A stretch of 20,997 nucleotides of DNA, from assembly GCA_023390955.1 (NCBI GenBank), contig JAEWBW010000548.1, forward strand, positions 1-20,997, given 5' to 3'. Below the pieces are notes generated by a model that had not been told where the DNA came from, did no database searches, and saw only the letters and a program-made list of their open reading frames with translations. Each line of letters begins with the position of its first letter. The stretch's first letter is position 1. The translations under genes were made by a program, and so were the position numbers. Of the stretch, positions 14,178-20,997 are shown piece by piece. This DNA comes from Pseudomonadota bacterium. GTDB taxonomy: Bacteria > Pseudomonadota > Alphaproteobacteria > Rhizobiales > Xanthobacteraceae.

Positions 14178-16363
14178 CACGCGCTCTCCCGCGATGCGCT
14201 GCGCGCCCGCAGCGAATTCAGCATGACCAGGATCGACGAGCCGCTCATCGCGGCCGCCGCGATCAGGGGCGTGACGATACCGCTGATCGCGACCGGCACG
14301 GCGAAGACATTATAGACCACGGCGAGCCAAAGGTTCTGCCGCATCAGGCGCAGCGCCTTGCGGGCGGAATCGATGGCGGCCACGACCGGGGCCAACGGCC
14401 GGCCGAGGAAGACGAGGTCGGCGGTCGCCTGGCTGAGATGCGCGGCCGAGATCGGCGACATCGAGACATGGGCAGCGGCGAGCGAAGGCGCATCGTTCAT
14501 GCCGTCGCCGACCATCAGCACCTTTGCGCCGCGCCGCTTCAACTCCTCGATCCGAGCCATCTTGTCGGCCGGAGTGACGCCGGCGCGCCATTCGGCGATG
14601 CCGAGCGCGTCGGCCGCGGCCTTCACCGCGCGCTCCCGGTCGCCGGAGAGGATCTCGATGCCGAGCTTTCGCGCCTTGAGTGCCGCGATCACGGCCTTCG
14701 CATCCGGGCGCAGGCCCTGGCGCACCGATAGGATGAACTTTTGCTCGCCCTTGCTGAAGGCGACGATCGAGGCTTCGGGATCGAGACCGTTGCCGACGAA
14801 ACCCTCCGCGCCGCAGAAGGACGGACGCCCGAGACGAATCTCGACACCGTCGATGGTGGCGCGCACGCCCTGCCCGGCCTCCTCGACCGCGCCGACGATC
14901 GGTGACTTTGCGTCCGCGGCCTGCGCGACGGCGGCGGCGACGGGATGGTGACTCGACAGGCCGAGCCGGCCGGCGAGCTCAAAGATGTCGGCGGGAATGT
15001 CTGACGCATTGACGACATCGAGATCGGGCAGCGTCAACGTCCCCGTCTTGTCGAAGATGATATGGTCGGCTTCGGCGAGGCGCTCGATGGCATCGCCCGA
15101 ATTGAGCAGCACGCCGGATTTGAACATCGCGCCGGAGGCGACCGTCTGCACCGTCGGGATCGCGAGCCCGAGCGCGCAGGGACAGGTGATGATCAGCACG
15201 GCAACGCCGGTGACGATCGCATCGTGCCAGCTGGCGCCGAAGGCGATCCAGCCCAAAATCGTCAGCAGCGCGGTCGCGTGCACTACGGGCGCATAGAGGC
15301 GCGAGGTGCGGTCGGCGAGCCGCATGTAGCGCGACCGCGCCTGCAGCGCGTTGTCGAGCAGGCGCGTGATCTCGGCGAGCAGCGTGGCCTCGGACGCAGC
15401 GGACACGCGCACGCGAAGACTGCCGGAAATGTTCATGGCGCCGGCATAGACCGGTGTGCCCTTCTCGGCCGTGACATAGAGCGTCTCGCCGGTGATCAGG
15501 CTCTGGTCGATCTCGGAGCGGCCCTCGATCACGGTGCCGTCGACCGCGGAGCGTTCGCCGGGCCGCAGCAGCACGATGTCGCCGGCATGGATCGCGGCGA
15601 CCGGCACCTGCGAGATCTCGTCGGGGCCGACGAACTTCGCGGCGGTCTCGGCCTTCAGCGCCGCCAGATTGCCGGCGACCGCGCGGGTCCTCCGCCGCAT
15701 GTTCTGGTCGAGGAAGCGGCCGACCAGCAGGAAGGTCAGCAGCATGATCGCGGCATCGAAATAGGCGTGCTCGGCGTGATGGATGGTCTCGACGATGGAC
15801 ATGCCGAGCGCGAGGCAGACGCCGATCGAGATCGGGACGTCCATATTGGTGGTCTTGTTCGACAGCGCGCGCCAGGCCGAGCGGAAGAACGGCTGACCGG
15901 CATACGCGGCCGCCGGCAAGGCGATCAGCGCCGACAGCCAGTGGAAGAAGTCGCGCTGCTCGGGCAGCATGTCGGAGACGTTGCCCGACCACACCGGGAT
16001 CGACAGCATCATCACATTCATGGTGGCGAAGGCGGCAACGCCGAGGCAGCGCAGCAGGAAGCGCGATTCCGCGACCTCGGTCGCTTCCGCGCTCTCGGTT
16101 TCGTAAGGATAGGCCTTGTAGCCGAGCTCCTGCAGGCGATCGATGAAGCGCGCCGGATCGAGCGTGCCTTCCTTCCACTCCAGCGCGACGCGGCGGTTGG
16201 TGAGGTTCACGCGCGCCAGCGTCACGTCAGGAATGGCCGAGAGGCCGCGTTCGATCTTCGCCATGCAGCCGGCGCAGTGGACGCCCTCGACCGCGAGATC
16301 GATGTGCCGGAGGCCCTCACCCGCCGTCCGGACGTAATGCGAATAATCCCGCGTTACCTGCAT
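14177..16363 (-). CDS. fixI: Copper-transporting P-type ATPase FixI (CcoI)
   Basis: Inner-membrane P1B ATPase, 728 residues, which by homology exports Cu(I) for assembly of the cbb3 oxidase copper site. An N-terminal heavy-metal domain has the CxxC pair Cys30 and Cys33 (HCAGC). The TGE of the actuator is in SLITGET (about 291-293), the transmembrane ion site is CPC at 394-396 (ITCPCALG), the phosphorylated residue is Asp438 in DKTGT, the HP motif is in SSHHP (473-474), and the hinge is GDGMNDAP (619-626). A GTG two codons upstream (16369) is possible. ATG at 16363 has GAGG at the better distance. FixH ends just upstream. Confidence 0.97.
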   Translation of the reverse strand: MQVTRDYSHYVRTAGEGLRHIDLAVEGVHCAGCMAKIERGLSAIPDVTLARVNLTNRRVALEWKEGTLDPARFIDRLQELGYKAYPYETESAEATEVAESRFLLRCLGVAAFATMNVMMLSIPVWSGNVSDMLPEQRDFFHWLSALIALPAAAYAGQPFFRSAWRALSNKTTNMDVPISIGVCLALGMSIVETIHHAEHAYFDAAIMLLTFLLVGRFLDQNMRRRTRAVAGNLAALKAETAAKFVGPDEISQVPVAAIHAGDIVLLRPGERSAVDGTVIEGRSEIDQSLITGETLYVTAEKGTPVYAGAMNISGSLRVRVSAASEATLLAEITRLLDNALQARSRYMRLADRTSRLYAPVVHATALLTILGWIAFGASWHDAIVTGVAVLIITCPCALGLAIPTVQTVASGAMFKSGVLLNSGDAIERLAEADHIIFDKTGTLTLPDLDVVNASDIPADIFELAGRLGLSSHHPVAAAVAQAADAKSPIVGAVEEAGQGVRATIDGVEIRLGRPSFCGAEGFVGNGLDPEASIVAFSKGEQKFILSVRQGLRPDAKAVIAALKARKLGIEILSGDRERAVKAAADALGIAEWRAGVTPADKMARIEELKRRGAKVLMVGDGMNDAPSLAAAHVSMSPISAAHLSQATADLVFLGRPLAPVVAAIDSARKALRLMRQNLWLAVVYNVFAVPVAISGIVTPLIAAAAMSGSSILVMLNSLRARSASRESA

Positions 16364-16373
16364 CCCCACGACC

Positions 16374-16865
16374 TCAGTTCAGGATCACACGATTGCGCGA
16401 GGCGAACACGCGCTCGCCGCGCGCATCGCCTTCGAGCACGAGATCCCATTGCCCGGGCAGGACCGTCGGCGCACTGCCGCTGTAGATGCCGATGCCGGTC
16501 TCGATCAGCTCGACCGCGAGGTCGGCGCGCTTGTCGGTCGGTCGCTCCAGGCGCCCCGAAAATTTCAGCCCCGTCACCGGCCGGCCGCCGGAATCGCGCG
16601 CGTCGACCTTGACGGTCGCAGCGCCATCAGCGCCGCGCTCGATGCGGGCCTCGACCTGCCACTTTCGCGCGGCCTGGCTTTGGGCTGCGGCGATTTCCTT
16701 GTCGTAGGTCAGGCCGGCCGCATAGGGACTGTCGACATCGGTCCCCGGCAGCGTCGCGATCGCGAGCTTCATCATGGTGAAATTGACGCCGAGCACGAGG
16801 CCGAAGAAGGCCACCAGCATCAGGAAGACCTTGGTTCCCGTCAGCGGCTTGGGTGCGGATGCCAT
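16374..16865 (-). CDS. fixH: cbb3 oxidase assembly protein FixH (CcoH)
   Basis: A 163-residue protein with one N-terminal membrane anchor (VFLMLVAFFGLVLGVNFTMM, about 13-32) and a periplasmic domain. Characteristic CcoH/FixH sequence includes TLPGTDVDSPYAAGLTYDKEI, the SPYxxGLxYNxxI-like family hallmark, and a C-terminal beta-rich stretch with GIGIYSGSAPTVLPGQWDLVL. In characterised organisms CcoH interacts with oxidase subunits during assembly. AAGGGA precedes the ATG. It lies 12 bases after the fixG stop and 10 bases before the fixI start. Confidence 0.95.
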   Translation of the reverse strand: MASAPKPLTGTKVFLMLVAFFGLVLGVNFTMMKLAIATLPGTDVDSPYAAGLTYDKEIAAAQSQAARKWQVEARIERGADGAATVKVDARDSGGRPVTGLKFSGRLERPTDKRADLAVELIETGIGIYSGSAPTVLPGQWDLVLEGDARGERVFASRNRVILN

Positions 16866-16877
16866 GGCGTGTATCCC

Positions 16878-18341
16878 TTAAGGCGCGACGAAATTATCGG
16901 TGGCGGTCGCACTCGTGCCAAGCCCGATATCGGTGATGTGGAAGTGGACGGGGATCGACTTCTCCGGATTGCCTTCGGTCGGCGCCGTGACAAGCACCCG
17001 CAACTCGCTGGTGGAATCGCGCGGGATCACGACCATGGGTCGGTCCGGCGTCACCGAGTCGACACCGACGATGTGGACCGTGGCGTTGATTGGTCCGTTG
17101 GCGTCGATCGCGACGACGCGATCGTAGCCGCTCTTGTTGAGCAGGCGCACGGTGTAGGCGTTGCGGATCGAGCCGTCGCTGAGCCGGACCGCGAGCGGGT
17201 TGCGGTCATGCAGCACGTTGACGTCGAGCAGACTGCGGGTCGCGAGCACGTAGATCATGATGCCGCCGACGGCTGCGATGATCGCACTGTAGGCGACGGT
17301 GCGGGCCCGGACGATGCGGTAGATCGGCGCCTTGCCTTCCTTGCGGCGCTGGATGTTGATGTCGTTGTCATAGCCGATCAGTCGCTTCGGCCGACCGATC
17401 TTGTCCATCACGGTGTCGCAGGCGTCGATGCAGAGGCCGCACTGGATGCATTCGAGCTGCGGCCCGTTGCGGATGTCGATGCCGGTCGGGCAGACCGCGA
17501 CGCATTGGAAGCAATCCACGCAATCGCCGACATGTTCGCCGGCCGCCCGCAGCTCCGCAGCCTTCTTGACCGAGGTCCGCTTCTCGCCACGGTCGTAGCG
17601 ATAGGTGACGTTGAGCGCCCATTCGTCGGTGAGGGCTGCCTGGATGCGCGGCCACGGGCACATATAGGTGCAGACCTGCTCGCGCATGTAGCCGGCAAGG
17701 AGGTAGGTGGTCGCGGTGAGAATGCCGATCCAGATATAGGCGATCATCGGCGCCTGGAAGGTCAGCAGCTGCTTCACCAGCGTCGGCGCATCGTTGAAGT
17801 AGAGCACCCAGGCGCCGCCGGTCCACCAGGCGATCATCAACCAGATCGTGTGCTTGACCGCGAGCTCACCGACGCGGCGCGGCGTCAGGCCGGCGGACTT
17901 GTCCTTCTTCATCCGTTCGCGGCGATCGCCCTCGACGAAGCGCTCGACCGCGTAGAACAGGTCGGTCCAGACCGTCTGCGGACAGAGATAGCCGCACCAG
18001 ATGCGGCCGCCGATCGAGTTCATCAGGAACAGCGCGATCGCGGCCACGATCAGCAAGCCCGTGAAGTAGTAAATCTCCTGCGGCCACAGCTCGATGAAGA
18101 AGAAATAGAAGCGGCTGTTGGGAAGGTCGATCAGCACGGCCTGGCTGGGGGCGCCGAGACCACGGTTCCAGCGCACGAAAGGCAGGAAGTAGTAGACGCC
18201 GAGGCAGAACGCCATCAGCCCCCATTTGATGCGCCGGAAGGTGCCGGACACGCTCTGGGGATAGACCTTCTTCTGGGCGACATAGAGCGGCCCGTAATCG
18301 TCGTCCGGGATCAGTTCGTTGGGGCTCGCGGTCTTGTTCAT
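16878..18341 (-). CDS. fixG: Polyferredoxin-like cbb3 accessory protein FixG (CcoG)
   Basis: Membrane Fe-S protein, 487 residues, needed for cbb3 oxidase biogenesis. In related bacteria CcoG acts as a cupric reductase supplying Cu(I). Several hydrophobic segments surround WCGYLCPQTVWTD (115-127) and CTYMCPW (224-230). Two [4Fe-4S] ferredoxin motifs follow, Cys274/277/280/284 and Cys298/301/304/308, then a last membrane helix and a periplasmic immunoglobulin-like C-terminal domain. It is the first gene of the fixGHIS transcript, and the FixK box lies 56 bases upstream. The ribosome site is weak (TTTGAG). Confidence 0.97.
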   Translation of the reverse strand: MNKTASPNELIPDDDYGPLYVAQKKVYPQSVSGTFRRIKWGLMAFCLGVYYFLPFVRWNRGLGAPSQAVLIDLPNSRFYFFFIELWPQEIYYFTGLLIVAAIALFLMNSIGGRIWCGYLCPQTVWTDLFYAVERFVEGDRRERMKKDKSAGLTPRRVGELAVKHTIWLMIAWWTGGAWVLYFNDAPTLVKQLLTFQAPMIAYIWIGILTATTYLLAGYMREQVCTYMCPWPRIQAALTDEWALNVTYRYDRGEKRTSVKKAAELRAAGEHVGDCVDCFQCVAVCPTGIDIRNGPQLECIQCGLCIDACDTVMDKIGRPKRLIGYDNDINIQRRKEGKAPIYRIVRARTVAYSAIIAAVGGIMIYVLATRSLLDVNVLHDRNPLAVRLSDGSIRNAYTVRLLNKSGYDRVVAIDANGPINATVHIVGVDSVTPDRPMVVIPRDSTSELRVLVTAPTEGNPEKSIPVHFHITDIGLGTSATATDNFVAP

Positions 18342-18397
18342 CGCTCAAACGTCTCAAAAGGTGCGATCAAACCTTAGACCCGACGCGACCGCGTCAG

Positions 18398-18411
18398 TTG
18401 ATCCAGCGCAA
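18398..18411 (-). promoter_or_regulatory. FixK/FNR-type box upstream of fixG
   Basis: TTGATCCAGCGCAA fits TTG(A/C)-N6-(T/G)CAA, the FixK2-type consensus of Bradyrhizobium, on both strands. Its centre is 63 bases from the fixG ATG. If bound at the usual -41.5, transcription would start near 18363. TCTAAGGT, a plausible -10 region, lies at 18378-18371 on the minus strand, which agrees. Oxygen-limited activation of fixGHIS by a FixK-type CRP/FNR regulator is therefore likely. No regulator gene is in this window. Confidence 0.8.
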
Positions 18412-18449
18412 GAGGGGGCGATTTTCCTCGTCCCCACCTGCACTTGCGC
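18406..18449 (-). terminator. Possible hairpin at the end of fixP overlapping the FixK box
   Basis: Immediately after the fixP stop, GCGCAAG (18449-18443 on the minus strand) can pair with CTTGCGC (18412-18406). An inner GGGG/CCCC pair (18435-18432 with 18417-18414) lies inside. There is no T-run, so it may be a partial terminator, an mRNA 3'-stability element or chance. Its distal arm overlaps the last six bases of the FixK box. Confidence 0.4.
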
Positions 18450-19322
18450 TTACTTTCCGCCGCCCAGCGAGTGGACGTAGACCGCCATCGCCTTGAGGGT
18501 GGCGGGGTCGAGCCGCCCTTCCCAGGCCGGCATGACGCCCGCGCGGCCCTGGCTGATGGTCTCGATCAAGGTCGCCTCGTCCGAGCCGTAGAGCCAGATC
18601 TTGTCGGTCAGGTTCGGCGCGCCGAACTCCTGATTGCCCTTGCCGCCGTCACCATGGCAGGCAACGCAGTTCTCGGCGAAAATTTTTTCGCCCTTGGCGG
18701 CGTCATAGCCCTTCCGGGTCGGCAGTCCCGACAGCGCACGGACGTAGTTGGCGACGGTGACCACCTCGTCCGGCTTCAGCACGCCATCCTTGCCGAACGC
18801 CAGCATCTGGCCTTCATGCGTCTTGGCATGGCCGGACCGGACGCCGAACTGGATGGTCTGCATGATCTGGTCGAGCGTGCCACCCCACAGCCATTCGTCG
18901 TCGTTCAGGTTGGGAAAGCCTTTTGCGCCGGAGCCGCCGCTGCCATGGCACGGCGCGCAATTGTCGCCGAACACGGTCTTGCCCTTGGCGCGTGCCAGCG
19001 CCAGCAGTGCCGGATCCTTCTCGATGTCGACGAGCGAAGCCGCGCCCAGCTTCACCATCTTCTCGCCGCGGATCTTCTCGAGATTGGCAAGCTCGACCGC
19101 GACGTCGGCGCGGGTCGAGTAGCCGAACAGGCCGGTGGTGTTGCTGGTGAGCAGCGGCCAGGCCGGATAGACGATCCAGTAGCCGATGGACCAGACGATC
19201 GAGATATAGAAGGCGATCACCCACCAGCGCGGCAGCGGCGTGTTCAGCTCCTTGATGCCGTCCCATTCGTGCCCGGTCGTGGACCGGCCTGTGACGCTGT
19301 CGATTTCGCCGTGATCGGCCAT
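18450..19322 (-). CDS. fixP: cbb3 oxidase dihaem cytochrome c subunit FixP (CcoP)
   Basis: Membrane-anchored dihaem cytochrome c that passes electrons to the oxidase, 290 residues. The N-terminus has the conserved HEWDGIKELNTPLPRWW block, then one membrane helix (about 33-57, WVIAFYISIVWSIGYWIVYP). Haem motifs are CAPCH (122-126) and CVACH (219-223), with likely axial methionines Met173 and Met264. The mature domains face the periplasm. The start at 19322 follows GGGAGGAG. The fixQ stop lies only three bases upstream, so the genes are transcribed together. Confidence 0.97.
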   Translation of the reverse strand: MADHGEIDSVTGRSTTGHEWDGIKELNTPLPRWWVIAFYISIVWSIGYWIVYPAWPLLTSNTTGLFGYSTRADVAVELANLEKIRGEKMVKLGAASLVDIEKDPALLALARAKGKTVFGDNCAPCHGSGGSGAKGFPNLNDDEWLWGGTLDQIMQTIQFGVRSGHAKTHEGQMLAFGKDGVLKPDEVVTVANYVRALSGLPTRKGYDAAKGEKIFAENCVACHGDGGKGNQEFGAPNLTDKIWLYGSDEATLIETISQGRAGVMPAWEGRLDPATLKAMAVYVHSLGGGK

Positions 19323-19325
19323 GTC

Positions 19326-19490
19326 CTACTCCTCCCGCAGCGGCACGCTTGCCGCTTCGTCGAACGTTGCCTTGTTGCGGGGCCAGAACGCGTAGGCGAT
19401 GATCGCGAGGAAGATCGCAACGAAGGCCGGCGTCCAGATTGTCGTCACGAGATCGGACGCAAGATTATGGACTGTCAGGATTGCTTTCAT
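19326..19490 (-). CDS. fixQ: cbb3 oxidase small subunit FixQ (CcoQ)
   Basis: A 54-residue single-span membrane protein: MKAILTVHNLASDLVTTIWT, then the helix PAFVAIFLAIIAYAFWP, then RNKATFDEAASVPLREE. The YAFWPRNKxxFDEAA pattern is typical of FixQ. It helps hold or stabilise the FixP subunit in the complex in related bacteria. It starts 13 bases after the fixO stop, with AAGG upstream, and its TAG stop precedes fixP by three bases. Confidence 0.95.
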   Translation of the reverse strand: MKAILTVHNLASDLVTTIWTPAFVAIFLAIIAYAFWPRNKATFDEAASVPLREE

Positions 19491-19503
19491 CGGTCATGCC
19501 TTC

Positions 19504-20238
19504 TCAGCGAAGATTGGCTTTTTCGTTGTAGAGCTTGAAGTCGACCAGCGTGCCGAGCATCTGGAGATAGGCGACCAGCGCGTCCATCTCGGTCGGAGTG
19601 CCCGGCTTGCCGTCGAAATTGCGCACGACGGCCTTCGCATAGCGCTTGGCGAAGGCATCGGCGCCGGCATTGTCCGGATCGGCCTGTGCCTTCAGGTCGG
19701 TGCTTGCATTCGCGATCTGGTCGTCGCTATAGGGCACGCCGACCGCCCTCAGGGTGCGCATGTGATCGGCAATGGTCGCAGGATCGACCTCGCTTGCGCT
19801 GAGGAACGGATAGCCCGGCATCACCGATTGCGGCACGATCGCGCGCGGATTGGTCAGATGTGTCACGTGCCAGTCGTCGGAGTATTTTGCGCCGACGCGG
19901 GCGAGATCGGGACCGGTGCGCTTCGAGCCCCACTGGAACGGGTGGTCGAACATGCTCTCGGCAGCCAGCGAGAAATGGCCGTAGCGTTCGACCTCGTCGC
20001 GCAGCGGGCGGATCATCTGCGAATGGCAGAGATAGCAGCCCTCGCGGACATAGACGTTGCGCCCGGCGAGCTCTAGCGGCGTGTAGGGCCTGACGCCGTC
20101 GACGACCTCGATGGTGCTCTTGAGATAGAACAGCGGCGTGATCTCGACGAGACCGCCGATCGCGATCACCAGCAGGATGCCGACGATCAGGACGATCGAG
20201 TTCTTTTCGAAGATTTGGTGGCGTGTCCAGAACGACAT
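19504..20238 (-). CDS. fixO: cbb3 oxidase monohaem cytochrome c subunit FixO (CcoO)
   Basis: Monohaem cytochrome c subunit, 244 residues, that takes electrons from FixP to FixN. It has an N-terminal membrane helix (about 14-36) and a periplasmic domain. The haem-binding motif is CYLCH, Cys68, Cys71 and His72, in the signature block REGCYLCHSQMIRPLRDEVE. The axial methionine is probably Met140 in QSVMPGYPFL. A second typical stretch is GSKRTGPDLARVGAKYSDDW. It starts 12 bases after the fixN stop with AGGGA upstream. Confidence 0.97.
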   Translation of the reverse strand: MSFWTRHQIFEKNSIVLIVGILLVIAIGGLVEITPLFYLKSTIEVVDGVRPYTPLELAGRNVYVREGCYLCHSQMIRPLRDEVERYGHFSLAAESMFDHPFQWGSKRTGPDLARVGAKYSDDWHVTHLTNPRAIVPQSVMPGYPFLSASEVDPATIADHMRTLRAVGVPYSDDQIANASTDLKAQADPDNAGADAFAKRYAKAVVRNFDGKPGTPTEMDALVAYLQMLGTLVDFKLYNEKANLR

Positions 20239-20250
20239 TGTCGAGATTCC

Positions 20251-20997
20251 CTATTCCGCCGGTTGAAGAGCGACGGGCATCTGGACTTCCGCCTCGCCGA
20301 CGCGAACGGTCATCCAGAGATTGTAGGCCATGATCAGCGCGCCGATCAGGAACAGCCCGCCGCCGGCAGCGCGGATGATGTAGAAGGGATGCATCGCCTC
20401 GACGCTCTCGATGAAGGAATATTCGAGGAAGCCGAGCGAGGTGTAGGCGCACCACATCAGGCCCTGCAGGATGCCGGCCACCCACATCGAGGTGATGTAG
20501 AGCACGATGCCGATCGTCGAGATCCAGAAGTGCCAGTTCACCAGCCGCATGGAATACAGCGCCTTACGGTTCCACAGCCACGGAACGAGGCAATAGATCG
20601 CCCCGAAGGAGATGTAGGCGACCCAGCCGAGCGCGCCCGAGTGCACGTGGCCGATGGTCCAGTCGGTGTAGTGGCTGAGCGAGTTGACCACCTTGATCGA
20701 CATCATCGGGCCTTCGAAGGTCGACATGCCGTAGAAGGCGACCGACACGACCATCATGCGCAGCACGGCGTCGGTGCGCAGCTTGTCCCAGGCGCCCGAC
20801 AGGGTCATGAGGCCGTTGATCATGCCGCCCCAGGAGGGCATCCACAGCATGATCGAGAAGGTCATGCCCAGCGTCTGCGCCCAGTCCGGCAGCGCGGTGT
20901 AGTGCAGATGATGCGGGCCGGCCCAGATGTAGAGGAAGATCAGCGCCCAGAAATGGATGATCGAAAGGCGGTAGGAATAGACCGGCCGCTCTGCGCG
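20251..20997 (-). CDS. fixN: cbb3 oxidase catalytic subunit FixN (CcoN), C-terminal part
   Basis: The last 248 residues of the haem-copper oxidase catalytic subunit. The N-terminal half, with its other haem ligands, lies past the right edge. The first visible residues contain WAGPHHLHYTALPDW, where the adjacent histidines are CuB ligands of the binuclear centre. GHVHSGALGW downstream carries haem-ligand histidines. At least six hydrophobic segments are visible. The tail ends with VRVGEAEVQMPVALQPAE. It is the first gene of the fixNOQP operon, so the promoter is outside this window. Confidence 0.97.
   Translation of the reverse strand, partial: RAERPVYSYRLSIIHFWALIFLYIWAGPHHLHYTALPDWAQTLGMTFSIMLWMPSWGGMINGLMTLSGAWDKLRTDAVLRMMVVSVAFYGMSTFEGPMMSIKVVNSLSHYTDWTIGHVHSGALGWVAYISFGAIYCLVPWLWNRKALYSMRLVNWHFWISTIGIVLYITSMWVAGILQGLMWCAYTSLGFLEYSFIESVEAMHPFYIIRAAGGGLFLIGALIMAYNLWMTVRVGEAEVQMPVALQPAE

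Noticed and set aside
13479..14315. 278-codon plus-strand frame across the MFS gene end
   Set aside because: Out of frame with the MFS gene, and antisense to fixS and fixI at its end. Composition is that of a frame shadow.
15062..18377. Long plus-strand frames (516 and 642 codons) opposite fixI, fixH and fixG
   Set aside because: Both are shadows of strongly supported fix genes on the minus strand; no ribosome site or recognisable domain.
1..20997. Mobile elements, phage genes, CRISPR arrays, tRNA or rRNA
   Set aside because: I looked for transposase or integrase-like proteins, terminal inverted repeats, regularly spaced repeats and tRNA-like cloverleaf sequence, and saw none.

Overview
The window is high-GC DNA with dense, tightly packed genes. 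It looks like chromosomal sequence of an alphaproteobacterium of the Bradyrhizobium / Rhodopseudomonas type. The evidence is the fixNOQP-fixGHIS order (cbb3 oxidase and its assembly genes), a FixK/FNR-type box of the form TTGA-N6-GCAA in front of fixG, and the general protein character. The genus is inferred from content, not measured. I see no rRNA, tRNA, CRISPR, insertion sequence or phage gene. No gap between genes exceeds 300 bases.

Layout, left to right. (1) 1-7142, minus strand: a catabolic or uptake block. It reads, in transcription order, a class III CoA-transferase, a periplasmic peptide/nickel-type solute-binding protein, two permeases, two ATPases, then the first 140 residues of a zinc alcohol dehydrogenase cut by the window edge. 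The five ABC genes overlap or nearly touch and form one operon. (2) 7337-9891: a GT5 glycogen-synthase-like gene (+) convergent with a patatin-like phospholipase (-). (3) 10067-14025: a LysR regulator (+), a thioredoxin-fold peroxiredoxin-like protein (-), a small Met-rich exported protein of unknown function (-), an exported cupin (+) and an MFS exporter (+). (4) 14022-20997, minus strand: the end of fixN, then fixO, fixQ, fixP, a FixK box, fixG, fixH, fixI and fixS.

Region 4 is well understood by homology. FixNOQP is the high-affinity cbb3 cytochrome oxidase used for microaerobic respiration. FixG (Fe-S protein), FixH, FixI (copper P-type ATPase) and FixS are needed for its metallation and assembly.

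The least expected structure is in region 3. A composite DNA motif, RGAAATGCC-N17-AT-N11-AT, occurs three times with identical spacing. One copy lies upstream of the LysR gene. Two face each other in the 239-base divergent gap between the small exported protein and the cupin gene. The 15-base dyad inside it (best copy ATAG-N7-CTAT) has the T-N11-A form of LysR-family sites. I infer that this LysR protein controls its own gene and the neighbouring exported and redox genes as one small, apparently undescribed regulon. Two of the three convergent gene junctions in the window share a single CTAG as both stop codons.
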